From Puccinellia tenuiflora (taxonomy: Eukaryota; Streptophyta; Magnoliopsida; Poales; Poaceae), in the NCBI GenBank assembly GCA_012064385.1, contig QRDG01000395.1:1535620-1599619 (forward strand): DNA of 64,000 nucleotides. The letters are read 5' to 3'. The notes beneath the pieces were generated by a model. That model had not been told where the DNA came from and ran no database searches. It saw only the letters and a list, made by a program, of their open reading frames with translations. Within the stretch, counting starts at the first letter, position 1. Every line of letters begins with the position of its first letter. The position numbers were made by a program, and so were the translations under genes. Shown one piece after another: positions 1 to 9,702 of this stretch.

Positions 1-278
1 AATCTGGACGGGGACGAAGCACGCCGGCGAGGGATGCTGGCCTGGGGCTGCGCGGGACAAGAGGTTGAGGGCGGCGGCGCTCGGTGGGTCAGGGTTGGGG
101 ATGAGGAGGTCGCGCTGGGAGGTTGCGTGGGATGGGTTGATCGGTTCGGTATTTTAACGGGATAAGAAGGTGGACTAAGGTGGGTTTTTTTAGTCAGGAT
201 AAGAAGGTGATTAGGAGGGGTTCTAGAATAACTATTCTAGAACATCTTAAGGGGGGTTGCAGAATAGTCCTGCTCTCT
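1..278. mobile_element. Right end of 2.1 kb TIR element (truncated by window edge)
   Basis: This stretch matches the ends of the two complete copies at 9,703-11,838 and 21,296-23,447. It finishes with the same inverted motif (TTCTAGAATAACTATTCTAG, then AGAATAGTCCTGCTC) beside a short TA-rich run. The window therefore opens inside an earlier array unit, and the array continues to the left. Confidence 0.85.
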
Positions 279-528
279 ATATATATTTGAGGTTCAAGGC
301 AGTCGTTCTGCCATCCAATTAGATAGAATAGAGTGTTATATATGTACATCGTCACATTACAAGTTTCGCAACAAGGATGCTATCCAACTACGAGAGCTCC
401 CGGGTCCTGAGTGTTGAGCATACGCCCGCTGCGCAAAATCCTCCCACACAAGGTGCGCCACTGCTTCCGGCAAAACCACAACATTCCTGAAAGTCCTTCG
501 GTTTCTCTCCTTCTAAACGCCCCACATG

Positions 529-1473
529 CAGGGCCGGCTTTGGCCCAGGGCGAGAGGGACGACGGCTTCAGGCCCGGCATAAATAGGGGCCCATATTAGA
601 TACACAGTACATATATAGTGCAGATATAGAAAAGGAAAAAAAAGGCCCAAGCATGAGACGTCCAGCCCAGCAAGCACCCAGCCATGCACGGAACGGGAAG
701 AAGTTGTCGTTTCCTTTTCCGAGTCTTCTCGTTTTCTCGATCAAATCATGCACGGAGACGGTGGCCATCAGCGCGTCCTCGCCCAGTCGCCACGCCCAGC
801 ATTCGCCTCGCGCAGTCACGGCGCCGCGCCCTCGCCGGCTCGTCCAGTCGCCTCGCGCGGTCGCACCCTCGCCCAGTCTCCTCGCGTCCTCGCCCGAAAC
901 CAGAAGCTGAGTTTGGGGATCAAATCAGCAAGAATTTGGCAGAGAGATCAAGATCATCTTTCAGAAGGTAATTCTCAGATCAATCTATTCCTTAATCCTT
1001 ATTTCTGGGCGAATATTTTCCCGTGGTCTCAAACTCTCAATCTAAAACCTCAAACCATCAATCTCTAATCTGGTTTCTCACTTGCAGCGTAATCATGTTG
1101 CCAAAAAAAAAATTATCTGGCAGTCAGAAGAGAAACAACAAGAAAGATAAGAATATGCTACTGTACATATTATTGATCTTGACACTCTCATTGTGATTTT
1201 GGGTCAAAAAATGCACAGAAGTATCTTTTTTCATGATTATTGGAGGTTAGCATGCTATTTTTATATATTTTTTTGTACGTTTGTAGTTCTATGATACTTG
1301 GTTTGGAACAAAGTCAAGGAAAGATAACAATGTTTTGATTTTAACGAAAAATTATCAGTTTTATGACTTTATAACGATTATATCAGTATTTGTATCGAAT
1401 AGGATTTTTTTTCTTTCTTGGGCCCATTGGTGGAGTTCGCCCCGGGGCCTTTGAAATCCTAGAGCCGGCCCTG
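529..1473 (+). mobile_element. Non-autonomous hAT element (deletion derivative)
   Basis: The element begins CAGGGCCGGCT and ends AGCCGGCCCTG. It is flanked by the near-identical 8-bp duplications CCCACATG (521-528) and CCCTCATG (1,474-1,481), as expected for hAT. It interrupts the LINE C-terminal reading frame. Inside are a C/T-rich leader, a splice-donor-like AAG/GTAATT near 968, an acceptor-like TTGCAG near 1,087 and an ATG at 1,095 followed by a Lys-rich stretch (MLPKKKLSGSQKR). The last resembles the start of TTF-type zinc finger hAT transposases. The rest of the transposase is missing. Confidence 0.85.
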
Positions 1474-2451
1474 CCCTCATGGCGTAAATGAAGACTCCGC
1501 TTGCCTCTCGTCGCCTCTCCTTCGGGATGGCTGTAAGCATGCCGTCCCACCAAGCATTGATGCTCTTGCTCATGGGAGGGGGAGGGGCACCCATGGAACC
1601 AAGCTACCCGAAAATCTTTCCGCGGACAGTGGATGAGAAGCTGCACTCGAAGAGGAGGTGCTGGATCGTTTCCGGGTGAATGTGACAAAGCTTGCATATT
1701 GGATCCTGTGGCCAACCACGGATGGCAAGGTTGTCAGCCGTTAGAATCTTGCCGTGGAGGACAAGCCAAGCGAAGAAACGACACTTTGGCTCAGCGTTGG
1801 CCGTCCACACCTTTGATGAGCGAAAAGGGGGCACGAAAACAGAGAACTTGCATTTGTAGGCAGAGGCCGTCGTGTACATCCCCGATGTTGTCCACCTCCA
1901 GGAGATTGCGTCTGGCCGCGGCTGGAGAATCACCCCTTGTAGCATGGAACACAGCTTGATAAATTGGGAGAGTTGGTCCGCTGTGGATAGGCGAAAGAGT
2001 GCACGCATCCAGTTTCCGCCCTCAAGCTCCTTTTGCACCGATCTTCTTTTCCTTGTTGCGAGGGCGAACAGCAGGGGGAATTGCAACTTCAAAGGTCCTC
2101 CTGGTAGCCAACGGTCGTGCCAGAAGATGCATTTGGCACCGTCCCCAATCGTGATATCCGTGGAAGCCCGGAACAGATCCATGTCCGCGACGTCACATGG
2201 CAACGCCGCCCCAGCCATGGACGAGACGAATTAGTCCAGGCATACCACGGCCAGCGGAGGCGCATCACCCTTCTGAACTTCTCGATGTCGAACACGCCTA
2301 GACTGCCAAGGTCCTTTGGGCGGCAAACTGAGCTCCAGTTGACCAGACCATGCGGTCTCGGGCCGGGGACGGCTCCCGGCTTCATCCAGAGGAAGCTACT
2401 CTTCAATCTTTCTATCCTCCGTATTATCCACTTTGGGAGCTTGAAGACAGC

Positions 2452-2921
2452 TGACGTGGGTGTACCCTTCGGGTGTACCACGATTAAGATATATGGTGTT
2501 CAAATAAGCTGCGGCCCATAGAACAAGCCCAAAGAGAAGGCCCATACCGAAGGAAACAACCCAAGAAGCAAGGAGCTTATGTCAGTTGTAGTAATTCTCG
2601 AATTGTAACCCTAGTCGGTAGAGCATTCCGGGACCCAGCCCCACTACATAAGGGCTGGGAGGGCCGCCGATCTAGGACACGCTCATACTCACCACCAGCA
2701 ACCCTAACGAGATCGCATCTACCGATCTCGCCGTTGTAACCCTTGTAAGCAACCTCGATCAATACCAGACAAGCAGGACGTAGGGCTTTTACCTTCGAGG
2801 GCCTGAAACTGGGTAAATCTTGCTTGTCAGCCGACAAATTCACCAACACCACCATCTTCTTCTCCTCTTCACGAAACCCAAGGATGACCTCCGAGGGATT
2901 TGGCGTGGTAACCCTACGTCA
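2452..2921 (+). mobile_element. Solo LTR (470 bp)
   Basis: The sequence begins TGACGTGGG, ends CCTACGTCA, and is flanked by a perfect 5-bp duplication ACAGC (2,447-2,451 and 2,922-2,926). Removing it restores the LINE reading frame. A promoter-like ACTACATAAGGGC near 2,641 suggests plus orientation. The text resembles common grass Gypsy LTRs (AGCAGGACGTAGGG, CTGGGTAAATC), but I cannot name the family. No internal region remains. Confidence 0.85.
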
Positions 2922-3260
2922 ACAGCCATGTGATAAATCACCATGGAGGAGAGGACCGCACAGCAGAGGAGGACCGGCCGGCCCTAGTGAAGTGCCGTCC
3001 CCACCAGCCGGCCAGCCTGGCTCCAATCCTATCAATGAGTGGCTGGAAATGGACCGCTTCGAGCCGGGAGTGGTGAAGAGGAAGGCCGAGGTAGGTGCAA
3101 GGGAAGGAGCCTCTCTTTGCCAGGAAGATGTCCAAAGCTCAGCAATCTGCTCCTTCGTGCAGCCAATGGGAAAGGCCTCCGATTTCTGGAGGTTAGTGTG
3201 CAGCCCAGATGCGTCTCCAAAGGTCTGTAGAATTTGGCGAACCGCTCTCATGTCTTGAAC

Positions 3261-3284
3261 GTCAGGGCCAACGTCAGGGCCAAC
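3261..3284 (+). repeat. Tandem-duplication junction with 12-bp direct repeat
   Basis: GTCAGGGCCAAC occurs twice in tandem here (3,261-3,272 and 3,273-3,284), then unrelated AT-rich DNA begins. In the unbroken LINE the 12-mer is present once (26,437-26,448). The extra copy looks like templated filler made during end joining. The same junction recurs at 14,823-14,846. Confidence 0.9.
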
Positions 3285-4557
3285 AATAATTTAAAACACC
3301 TCATTTTGTAGCAATCTTTAAATTTTTAGTTTGATTTTGAAGTAGTATAATCATTTTTTTTTCAACTATGACAAGGCTTGTCTGCTGGTACGAATACGAT
3401 AGTCATGTGTTTCGTATGTTCCGAATGGCGGACAATCGCAAGTGCCATCAAATCAACTAAACCTTCTAAGAATAAGTCTTAAATGTTGGTGCTACTTCTT
3501 GGTAACTCTGTAACTAAAGTAAAGGAATGAATATGTGTCGATCAACGAATTCGTCAATGCAATACCAACTAACAAAAATATGCTCCAATGATAACACAAT
3601 ATGCCAGTCCAAACCGACTTATTCAACACTGCTATATGGATCCTGAACTCAATTTCGTGAATCTTTCAGCAAATTAACTGCCAATATGTCTACCTAAATT
3701 GTCTATAATAGAAATTGGCAATAAACATGCTTCTATCAGACTTCAAATTAGGGAAAGCAGTATAAGAAATAGTTCGACTGTGTGAAATTAATAACAAGCC
3801 ATTGTGATGCATTACAACAACATTAATTGACTTTAACTAAGATGCAAATATGATGACCTTGAAGTGGTGACAGTAAGTGAGAATATATCCCTACCAATTA
3901 AGATGCAAAATTTCAAAGCACGGAAAAGATAAATGGAGAAAGAGTAGCAAAAGACATCAGTCCTCAAACACCTGAGGGACAGCCAATTCTGGATATATAT
4001 TTGAGTGTTCAACCTATAGGGATCTAAGATTCTTGCATGTTCAATACTGAAACTAAGAACACATAGCTTACACGCTGACATAACAATTCTTATGCAAGAG
4101 ACAAAAGACTAATCCAACGGATTCCATAGAGGTTTAAACAAAAACATGCTACTCTGAATTTGTTATGGCGAAAATTTGTTAAGCACAATGGCTATTATCA
4201 AAGAAAAACAAAGGAACAATGTAGAGGTTGACATAGATGGTTAACTCTACATTTTATCTGGATAAGAAAATAGAGCAGCCACACTCTGTTACAATGGCTA
4301 TTAGAGCATTACCAGATATCAACAATGTCACTAATATGCGAGAATTTGTTATGTACACTGCTATCATCAAAGAAAAAGAAAGGAACAATGTAGAGGTTGA
4401 CATAGATGGTTAACTCTACATTTTTATCTTGATAAGAAAATAAGGGATAATTGGACGCCATGATAATTATCGGTTTACCACATACATCCAAATTGCAAAC
4501 AAATCGAAGCCAATGAATCACATCACTATTTACTAAGTACTCTAAACATGTAAAGGA
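3285..4557. other. AT-rich stretch without a gene
   Basis: No convincing coding sequence is seen; the short open frames are not conserved with unit 2. It contains a local direct duplication with a period of about 171 bp: the text around AACAATGTAGAGGTTGACAT occurs near 4,213 and again near 4,385. The equivalent in unit 2 is 14,847-16,142. Confidence 0.7.
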
Positions 4558-6060
4558 TTGAATTCTCACCATCAAGGTTATGCACTTGCACCCGGCGGAA
4601 AGCAGGCTCCGGTGATTATTCCAGGTGAAGACGATGGCTCTCATGGTTTTGGAGATAGCCACGATGTTCCGAATCTATGGAGACGATGGAGGGCAACCCA
4701 CTCAGAGTCAGGAGCAGAAGGTCGTACTGGTGCGGGCCTCCGTCGCGGCGATCTCGCGGCGCAAGACACGGCTCCTGGAGCTCATGCACATACAACCCGT
4801 CCATCCATAGTTCGCCGCTGCCAAACTTCACGACGTGCGAGCCAACAGACTCGATGCAGCTGCCGCCTCCGACTGCGATATCAAGCCGCAATCAAGGGAG
4901 GAACCGACTGGACAACCACGTGAAAGGCCAGAGCAAGCAGGGTTACGCCAGTGCAATGGTTTAAAAACAAATATCTGCAATATTTTTCCATGGCATCAGA
5001 CGGAAGAGTAGACACCTCCTACAATACAACATCTTTTTAGCTGTCTGTACTCTGTAGTCTGTAGAAAATGAATGTTCCTTGAAACTTCCTCGCCTGTAGT
5101 AACATCATCTTCTTCCGCGGGTACTGGTATCCTCTCCGTTCTCCATTAAATATTCTAATTCATCAAAATTAGCTTTGCCACAATCAATTAGAAATCCACA
5201 ATTGTCAAAACCATCTTGGACAAAAAGGTGAAAAGAAAAACTGACTCGGTTGACCCCCTTCTCAGCCTTCTCCACCTCCGCCGGTACCGCGCTTCAACGC
5301 CTCGCCCGCATGTTGGCGCCCGCCTTGACAACCTCCTCCCCGGTATGCCGCCACACCACCTCCAGGCAGTCTCGTCGCCGCCATCGAGGTCCAGAGGATT
5401 TCTGTAGTTGACCCATGGAGTGGAGATCGAATCCAAACTTCCCCGCACAAGAAGGACGTGCCGCAGGCCCCACGAAACGGAGACCTGCGATGAGGACGAA
5501 GTGCCCCCAACCTCAACCGCCACCCGACTCGCCATTCCCCGCCACCAACGGATTAAGTGGTCGTCGTAGGGGCAGCCGTCGAAGCCGCGGACTTCGATCT
5601 GAGAGAGGTGATCCGCTGGGCGGCGGAGCTGGAGCTCGGTCGTTCCTGGGAGAGGAGCCTCGGCCCCACGCGCAATGGCGGATGAAGGCGGCGGGCGTGG
5701 TGGCCCTTCGTTCGGGCGGCGGCGCGTCCATCTCCTCGAGGTTGGGGACGGCGTGGCCGCGGAGAAAGGCGTGGTGGGCCTGCGCGCGGGCGACGGCGGC
5801 ACATCCATCTTCTGGAGGTTGGGGACGCCGCGGCCACCGAGGAGGAGTAGGAGGCATGCGGGGGCGGTGACGAGAGTGGCTGTAAGAGGAGAAGGTTGCG
5901 GCTGTGGCCATCCGTGGAGAAGAAGAGGGCTGGATGTTTTGTGCCTACAGAGGTTGTCCAATGCGCAACGAGCGGTGGAACGAGTCAACATAACCGACCT
6001 ATTCGCTTGAGGCTGACGCTGACATGTGGGACCCTCAAACGCTGTGGGGCCAGGACGCAC
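4558..6060 (-). pseudogene. Unidentified GC-rich gene fragment (two blocks)
   Basis: Two GC-rich blocks stand out in AT-rich surroundings: about 5,200-5,960 and 4,560-4,930. On the minus strand the first opens with MATAATFSSYSHSRHRP (start about 5,911) and is rich in Pro, Arg and Ala. The second contains SHVVKFGSGELWMDGLYVHE. A 77-bp direct repeat (5,727 and 5,804) shifts frame, so related peptides (VPNLEEMDAP and VPNLQKMDVP) occur in different frames. Small indels between units change the reading frames, which argues against a maintained gene. I do not recognise the family; it may be captured or relict exons. Confidence 0.4.
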
Positions 6061-6231
6061 CAGAGGTCTCCAATCCTAGGGAGCTTAGATTTTGGAGGGG
6101 ATACATGAAAACTCCAAGCATAATGTCACATGAGGGGCAGTTGATTTATCATGTTTACTTTGTGACCTGACCATCACATCTAGAAATAAAGGTCGATCAT
6201 GTTGCTTTCGCCTCCTTTATCTCTTTTACAC

Positions 6232-7240
6232 GAAAAAAGTCCATTTACCATCCTTAAATTATTCTCACGGTTCACTTTTCGTCTTAAATGTTTTTTTAGG
6301 TACGAAACAAACTCTAAATTTTGTTGATCGACCAAACATTGGGGTTTGATGGTTTTTTTGTACCGCTTATAAAAAAACCACAGGGAAAAAAAATAAAAAA
6401 CAAGACCGGCACCTAAACAAACCTGACCCGACCAACTGAGCCCACACTAGTCCAAATAATCGGCGAATCGTCTCTCGTTCGATTCCCCAAGCACCATCAT
6501 CTAGGTCTCGTCGTGATTAAACTCCCGACGGCGCTGTGGTCGTTGCGCCCGTCGGCGGCACCTCATGCCGCTAGCTCGTCTGTCGTCACTCTTATCCGCG
6601 CTGGTCGTCCCGCTCGTCCTCTCCGTCGTTCCGCATGTGGGCCGTCCCTATACTCCGCTATGTGGGGCTGCTCGTCCGCCGCGTCAGCTCTTGGGCGACC
6701 AGGACTCGGCGGCGCGCGGCAATTACCAGGCGCAAGACTCCTTCCCGTCGCGGGCACCGGCGGCGGAGCTGTACATATGTTAGTACGCAAAGGCGGGATC
6801 GAAGGCGTGACGCTACAGCAGGGGAGTCCGGAGTCAGAGGACCACGCCGCGGCACAGCAGCAGTCGGCCGGCGGAGGCAGGCCGGTTGCTGCGCGCGTGC
6901 CTACGTTACTGGCTAACTGCTGAGTAGCTTTAGCTAATAGTAGCTAGAGATCGATGATAAGGAGAAATAATCGCTCCTGTTGTTGCATTGTTTTGCTTTG
7001 CTAGCATTTTCATCAGCTAATGAAGTACTACCTGTTTTGCTTTGCCCACGATCAGCTCCGTTTGATTGGGCTTTTTTCTGTCTGTTCGGCCTGGTTAAGA
7101 GGATGGGTTTTTTCCTTTGCGCCGGTTGTTTTTCTTAGTAAGCGATAAAAAACGTTGGTTGATTAGCAAAGTTGGGTTTGTTTTGTACCTAAAAAATATT
7201 TAGGATGAAAAGTTCAAGGATGAAAAATGGACCTTTTTTC
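6232..7240. mobile_element. Pack-MULE-like TIR element carrying a GC-rich segment
   Basis: The ends form long imperfect inverted repeats. The left end reads GAAAAAAGTCCATTTACCAT and, about 60 bp in, TTTTTTTAGGTACGAAACAAA; the right end, reversed, gives GAAAAAAGGTCCATTTTTCA and ATTTTTTAGGTACAAAACAAA. Such long AT-rich termini are typical of Mutator-like elements in grasses. Flanking target-site duplications are not clean. The interior (about 6,510-6,920) is GC-rich and foreign to the termini, as in gene-capturing Pack-MULEs. Confidence 0.65.
6565..6783 (+). pseudogene. Open frame inside the Pack-MULE-like element (72 aa)
   Basis: This short frame starts MPLARLSSLLSALVVPLVLS, a hydrophobic leader that could act as a signal peptide, and ends after an Ala/Pro-rich stretch (SFPSRAPAAELYIC). 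A one-base indel in unit 2 (about 18,254) alters the frame after the leader, so it is not conserved intact. It is most likely a piece of a captured gene; function unknown. Confidence 0.25.
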
Positions 7241-7249
7241 CTTTTTTTA

Positions 7250-7964
7250 CTATGCTCCTAAAATGTGTTTGAGCGTCACTTTTGCTGTTTTATCCCGCGC
7301 GGTCGGCGATAGCATTTTCAGACGCGATAAAATGTAGCGCGCTACTGTTAGCCGCTTTATTAGACGCTGTAAAAATAGGATGTGGGTTCGCGCCAGGCAG
7401 CTCTTCCTCGAGTTTGTGCCGGGCGGCTCGCTGGACGACGAGGCAGAGCGGTGGCGGCTGCCTCTCGGAGCCCGCCATCCGTGGATGGCTCGCCCTGCTC
7501 AACGCCCCCGTCGAGCTGCTCACCGGCCCACCGCTCCACCGCCCGCCCGCCACCCCTCGCTGCCCCCCCGCCTTGGCCGCCATGCCACCAACGCGCTACT
7601 CACCGGCCCGCAGCTCCACGCGAGCCCGCACCTTCTTATTCCCTCCCTCCCGCGTACGGGGATGGCGTACGGGGAGTCCGGCTGATGGAGGCAGTCTGGC
7701 CGGAGATTGTGTACGAGCACACGCCTTCTGATTCCCTCCCTCCCGTCGCGCTGATTGCGTCACCTGGCCGGAGATTGCGCGGGTGAAGTTTCACTGTAGC
7801 AGTTGGGCTCCTGCGTAGATACGGTAATATGCCGCGCGTTGAAATTATTTTTGGGCGCGCTCTATTATTGGGCATCTGCTGGAGCATGGTTTAGAGTCTC
7901 TCGCGTGTTAAATAAACAGTTTTATTGGGCGCAGGACGTTTTTTAGACATCTCGACATGCTCTT
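7250..7964 (+). pseudogene. Captured protein kinase (MAPKKK-like) fragment in a GC-rich block
   Basis: At about 7,399-7,435 the plus strand encodes QLFLEFVPGGSLDDEAER, which matches the kinase hinge and alpha-D region as seen in plant MAPKKK17/18-type kinases (LFLEFAPGGSL). A frameshift then continues it as CLSEPAIRGW in a neighbouring frame, again in the expected order for the kinase C-lobe. No other kinase motif follows. The block ends in a MITE-like right border (GGAGCATGGTTTAGAG, CGACATGCTCT). I read it as a decayed gene piece inside a transposon whose left end is unclear. Confidence 0.5.
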
Positions 7965-8465
7965 ATATTACAACGTTTTTCTTCTTTAGTCCAGGTGACC
8001 ACTACATGCAGTTTGATCCAATTCCTCGTGGGCAGAATATAAGAGAAATCTCCATCATGAGAATCCAATTGTCCGATCTTTCCGTAGATGATCTTATTTT
8101 CATCAGATTTCCATGATCGAGATCTTGCACAATTAACCGCTAATACTACATAATCTATAACGGCGGCATCAATCTCCCATAATTAGGACTTTCGGTGGAC
8201 AGCCACCTTCATATGTACATTGAGATCTAATTAAAAGAATTGGTGCATATCCATGTCCATCCTTGCTAGCGCCCTGCAATTCGTCGCCAGTCCAATTCAT
8301 GCTTCGCCCTTTCTGTGAAAGAATGTTCCCTGCCATTGGTTTCTTCTTGTTTAAGCACACCGTGGTGTGGCTGATCAATCATTTCTCCATACCAGCGAAG
8401 AGAGAGAGAGCAGCATATTCCACCAAGCTTGTAGGTGAATAAAAGCAGCATCATATGGCAAAGGG
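7965..8465 (+). repeat. Segment S, copy 1 (gene-cluster flank)
   Basis: This non-coding segment is homologous to 19,560-20,059, 38,650-39,260 and 56,650-57,290 (shared text includes AGAAATCTCCATCATGAG and AGGACTTTCGGTGG). In the other two cluster units it lies about 1-3 kb upstream of the gene position. Its presence here shows that the 11.6 kb array grew out of the upstream flank of gene A. It continues for about 50 bp at 9,627-9,680 beyond the inserted hAT. Confidence 0.85.
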
Positions 8466-9626
8466 CAGTGGCGAAGGACGAAATTTTTAAGGTCGGGCGA
8501 ACTTTAAAGCAAAAAAATATAAAAAATCAAAATTTCTATACACATTAATGTTCTATGTGATCTCAAGTAGAAATACAAATGTAGAGTACAATAATGAAGC
8601 TTTAATACTGTCACACTCCTAGGAAATGGCAAAGCTCTACTTTTTTTAAATATATTTTTAATTGTATCAAGATAAACACTCTGAATATCTCTCGTTCGAT
8701 GTATCACACCGTCAAATCAGTAAGCCAATCGTCAGACATCTTGTTGTGCAATTAATCTTGATGATCTTCATAGCTGATAAGACCCTTTAATTTTTTTGCC
8801 GTCACCATTAGTAAAGCAATGCCAAGACAAACTCTGAATAATGACAGTAAACTGTAGTAGAAAACATGATGTAATTTTCAAGTTCTACCATCTTTTTAGA
8901 TAGGCTTGTAATACCAAGACAAACTCTGAAATATTCAATTCTCTTCGTATGAATAATGACTAGATAAACGGATCTTGTCGGGCCTCTTTGATTCATAGGA
9001 TTTTCAAAGGAATATTATAGGATTCCAGCCCATAGGAATTTTTCCTACAGAGTCCATTTGATTCAAAGAAATGAATCCTTTAATTTTCCTACGGATTCCT
9101 TTCCTATAATACAATCCTATAGGATTTCGAACAAGAGGTGAGACCTCTTGGAAAAATCCTATGTGTCTATGACAACTATGCATGTACTCAATCCTACGCA
9201 AATTTCCTGTGTTTTCCTGCGCTGCATCAAACATCACCTACTACCGATTCCTGTGTTTTTTTGGTTCTTGTAGGATTCGGAGTGTCATGACATCCTATTC
9301 CTACGATATTCCTATTCCTATGTTTTCCAAATCCTGCAAAATCAAAGAGGCTTGTATATTCTCATGCTCATAATCAGATAAATCCTCATAGAAATCTATA
9401 TAAGACAAAGAACTTATTCACACTAAATCTAACATGACACAAAGCTAATAGTTTTCGGTTCGGAAACAATTTTATACATTATTCACTAAAACATGCATAA
9501 CTTTTCCGTTTGGAGTCCGTTTTTCATGCACGACTACTCAAAATGTTCAGGAAAGACATATGTATCTAAATTTTCACAAAAAATCAAGGTAGGGCCGCCC
9601 TTGCCCTAAGGGGAGCTTCGCCCCTG
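8466..9626. mobile_element. Non-autonomous hAT-like element
   Basis: It begins CAGTGGCGAAGG and ends TTCGCCCCTG. A perfect 8-bp duplication GCAAAGGG flanks it (8,458-8,465 and 9,627-9,634). The uninterrupted text of segment S at 39.15 kb confirms the insertion point. No transposase is encoded. A MITE is nested inside at about 8,980-9,351. Confidence 0.8.
8980..9351. mobile_element. MITE (PIF/Harbinger-like)
   Basis: The inverted ends are GCCTCTTTGATT and AATCAAAGAGGC, and the interior is rich in AGGATT and AATCCT. This resembles abundant grass MITEs with GGGCCTCTTTG ends. About 370 bp, non-coding, nested in the hAT-like element. A 3-bp TTG occurs on the right but the left duplication is uncertain. 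Confidence 0.7.
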
Positions 9627-9702
9627 GCAAAGGGCACGGGTGATTTATCCACTAATATGTTCTTGCATGCTCGTGCCAAGTATATATATATATATATATA
9701 TA

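Larger units (their letters stand above)
279..3272 (-). mobile_element. LINE fragment, 3' part (L1 clade), truncated at duplication junction
   Basis: On the minus strand this runs from the middle of the reverse transcriptase (just after the YADD box) through the thumb and zf-RVT regions to the C-terminus and 3' UTR near 285. Recognisable pieces are LHTNLQKSEAFPIG (about 3,200), VNWSSVCRPKDLGSLG (about 2,330) and the zf-RVT-like WTANAEPKCRFFAWLVLHGK (about 1,770). It is interrupted by a solo LTR (2,452-2,921) and a hAT (529-1,473) and carries frameshifts and an in-frame stop, so it is a dead fragment. Confidence 0.9.
1..3284 (+). repeat. Tail of an upstream 11.6 kb tandem unit
   Basis: This part holds the TIR element end and the LINE 3' segment up to the duplication junction. 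It aligns collinearly with 11,563-14,846 and 23,172-26,448. The copies are near-identical by eye, and most differences are one-base indels in homopolymers. Confidence 0.92.

Noticed and set aside
2577..2855. 92-residue minus-strand frame (and copies at 14,171 and 25,784)
   Set aside because: It lies within the solo LTR, and its ends change with single-base indels.
5188..6060. 290-residue minus-strand open frame
   Set aside because: Frame changes between the two units, low-complexity composition and an internal 77-bp repeat that shifts frame. Kept only as an unidentified gene fragment.
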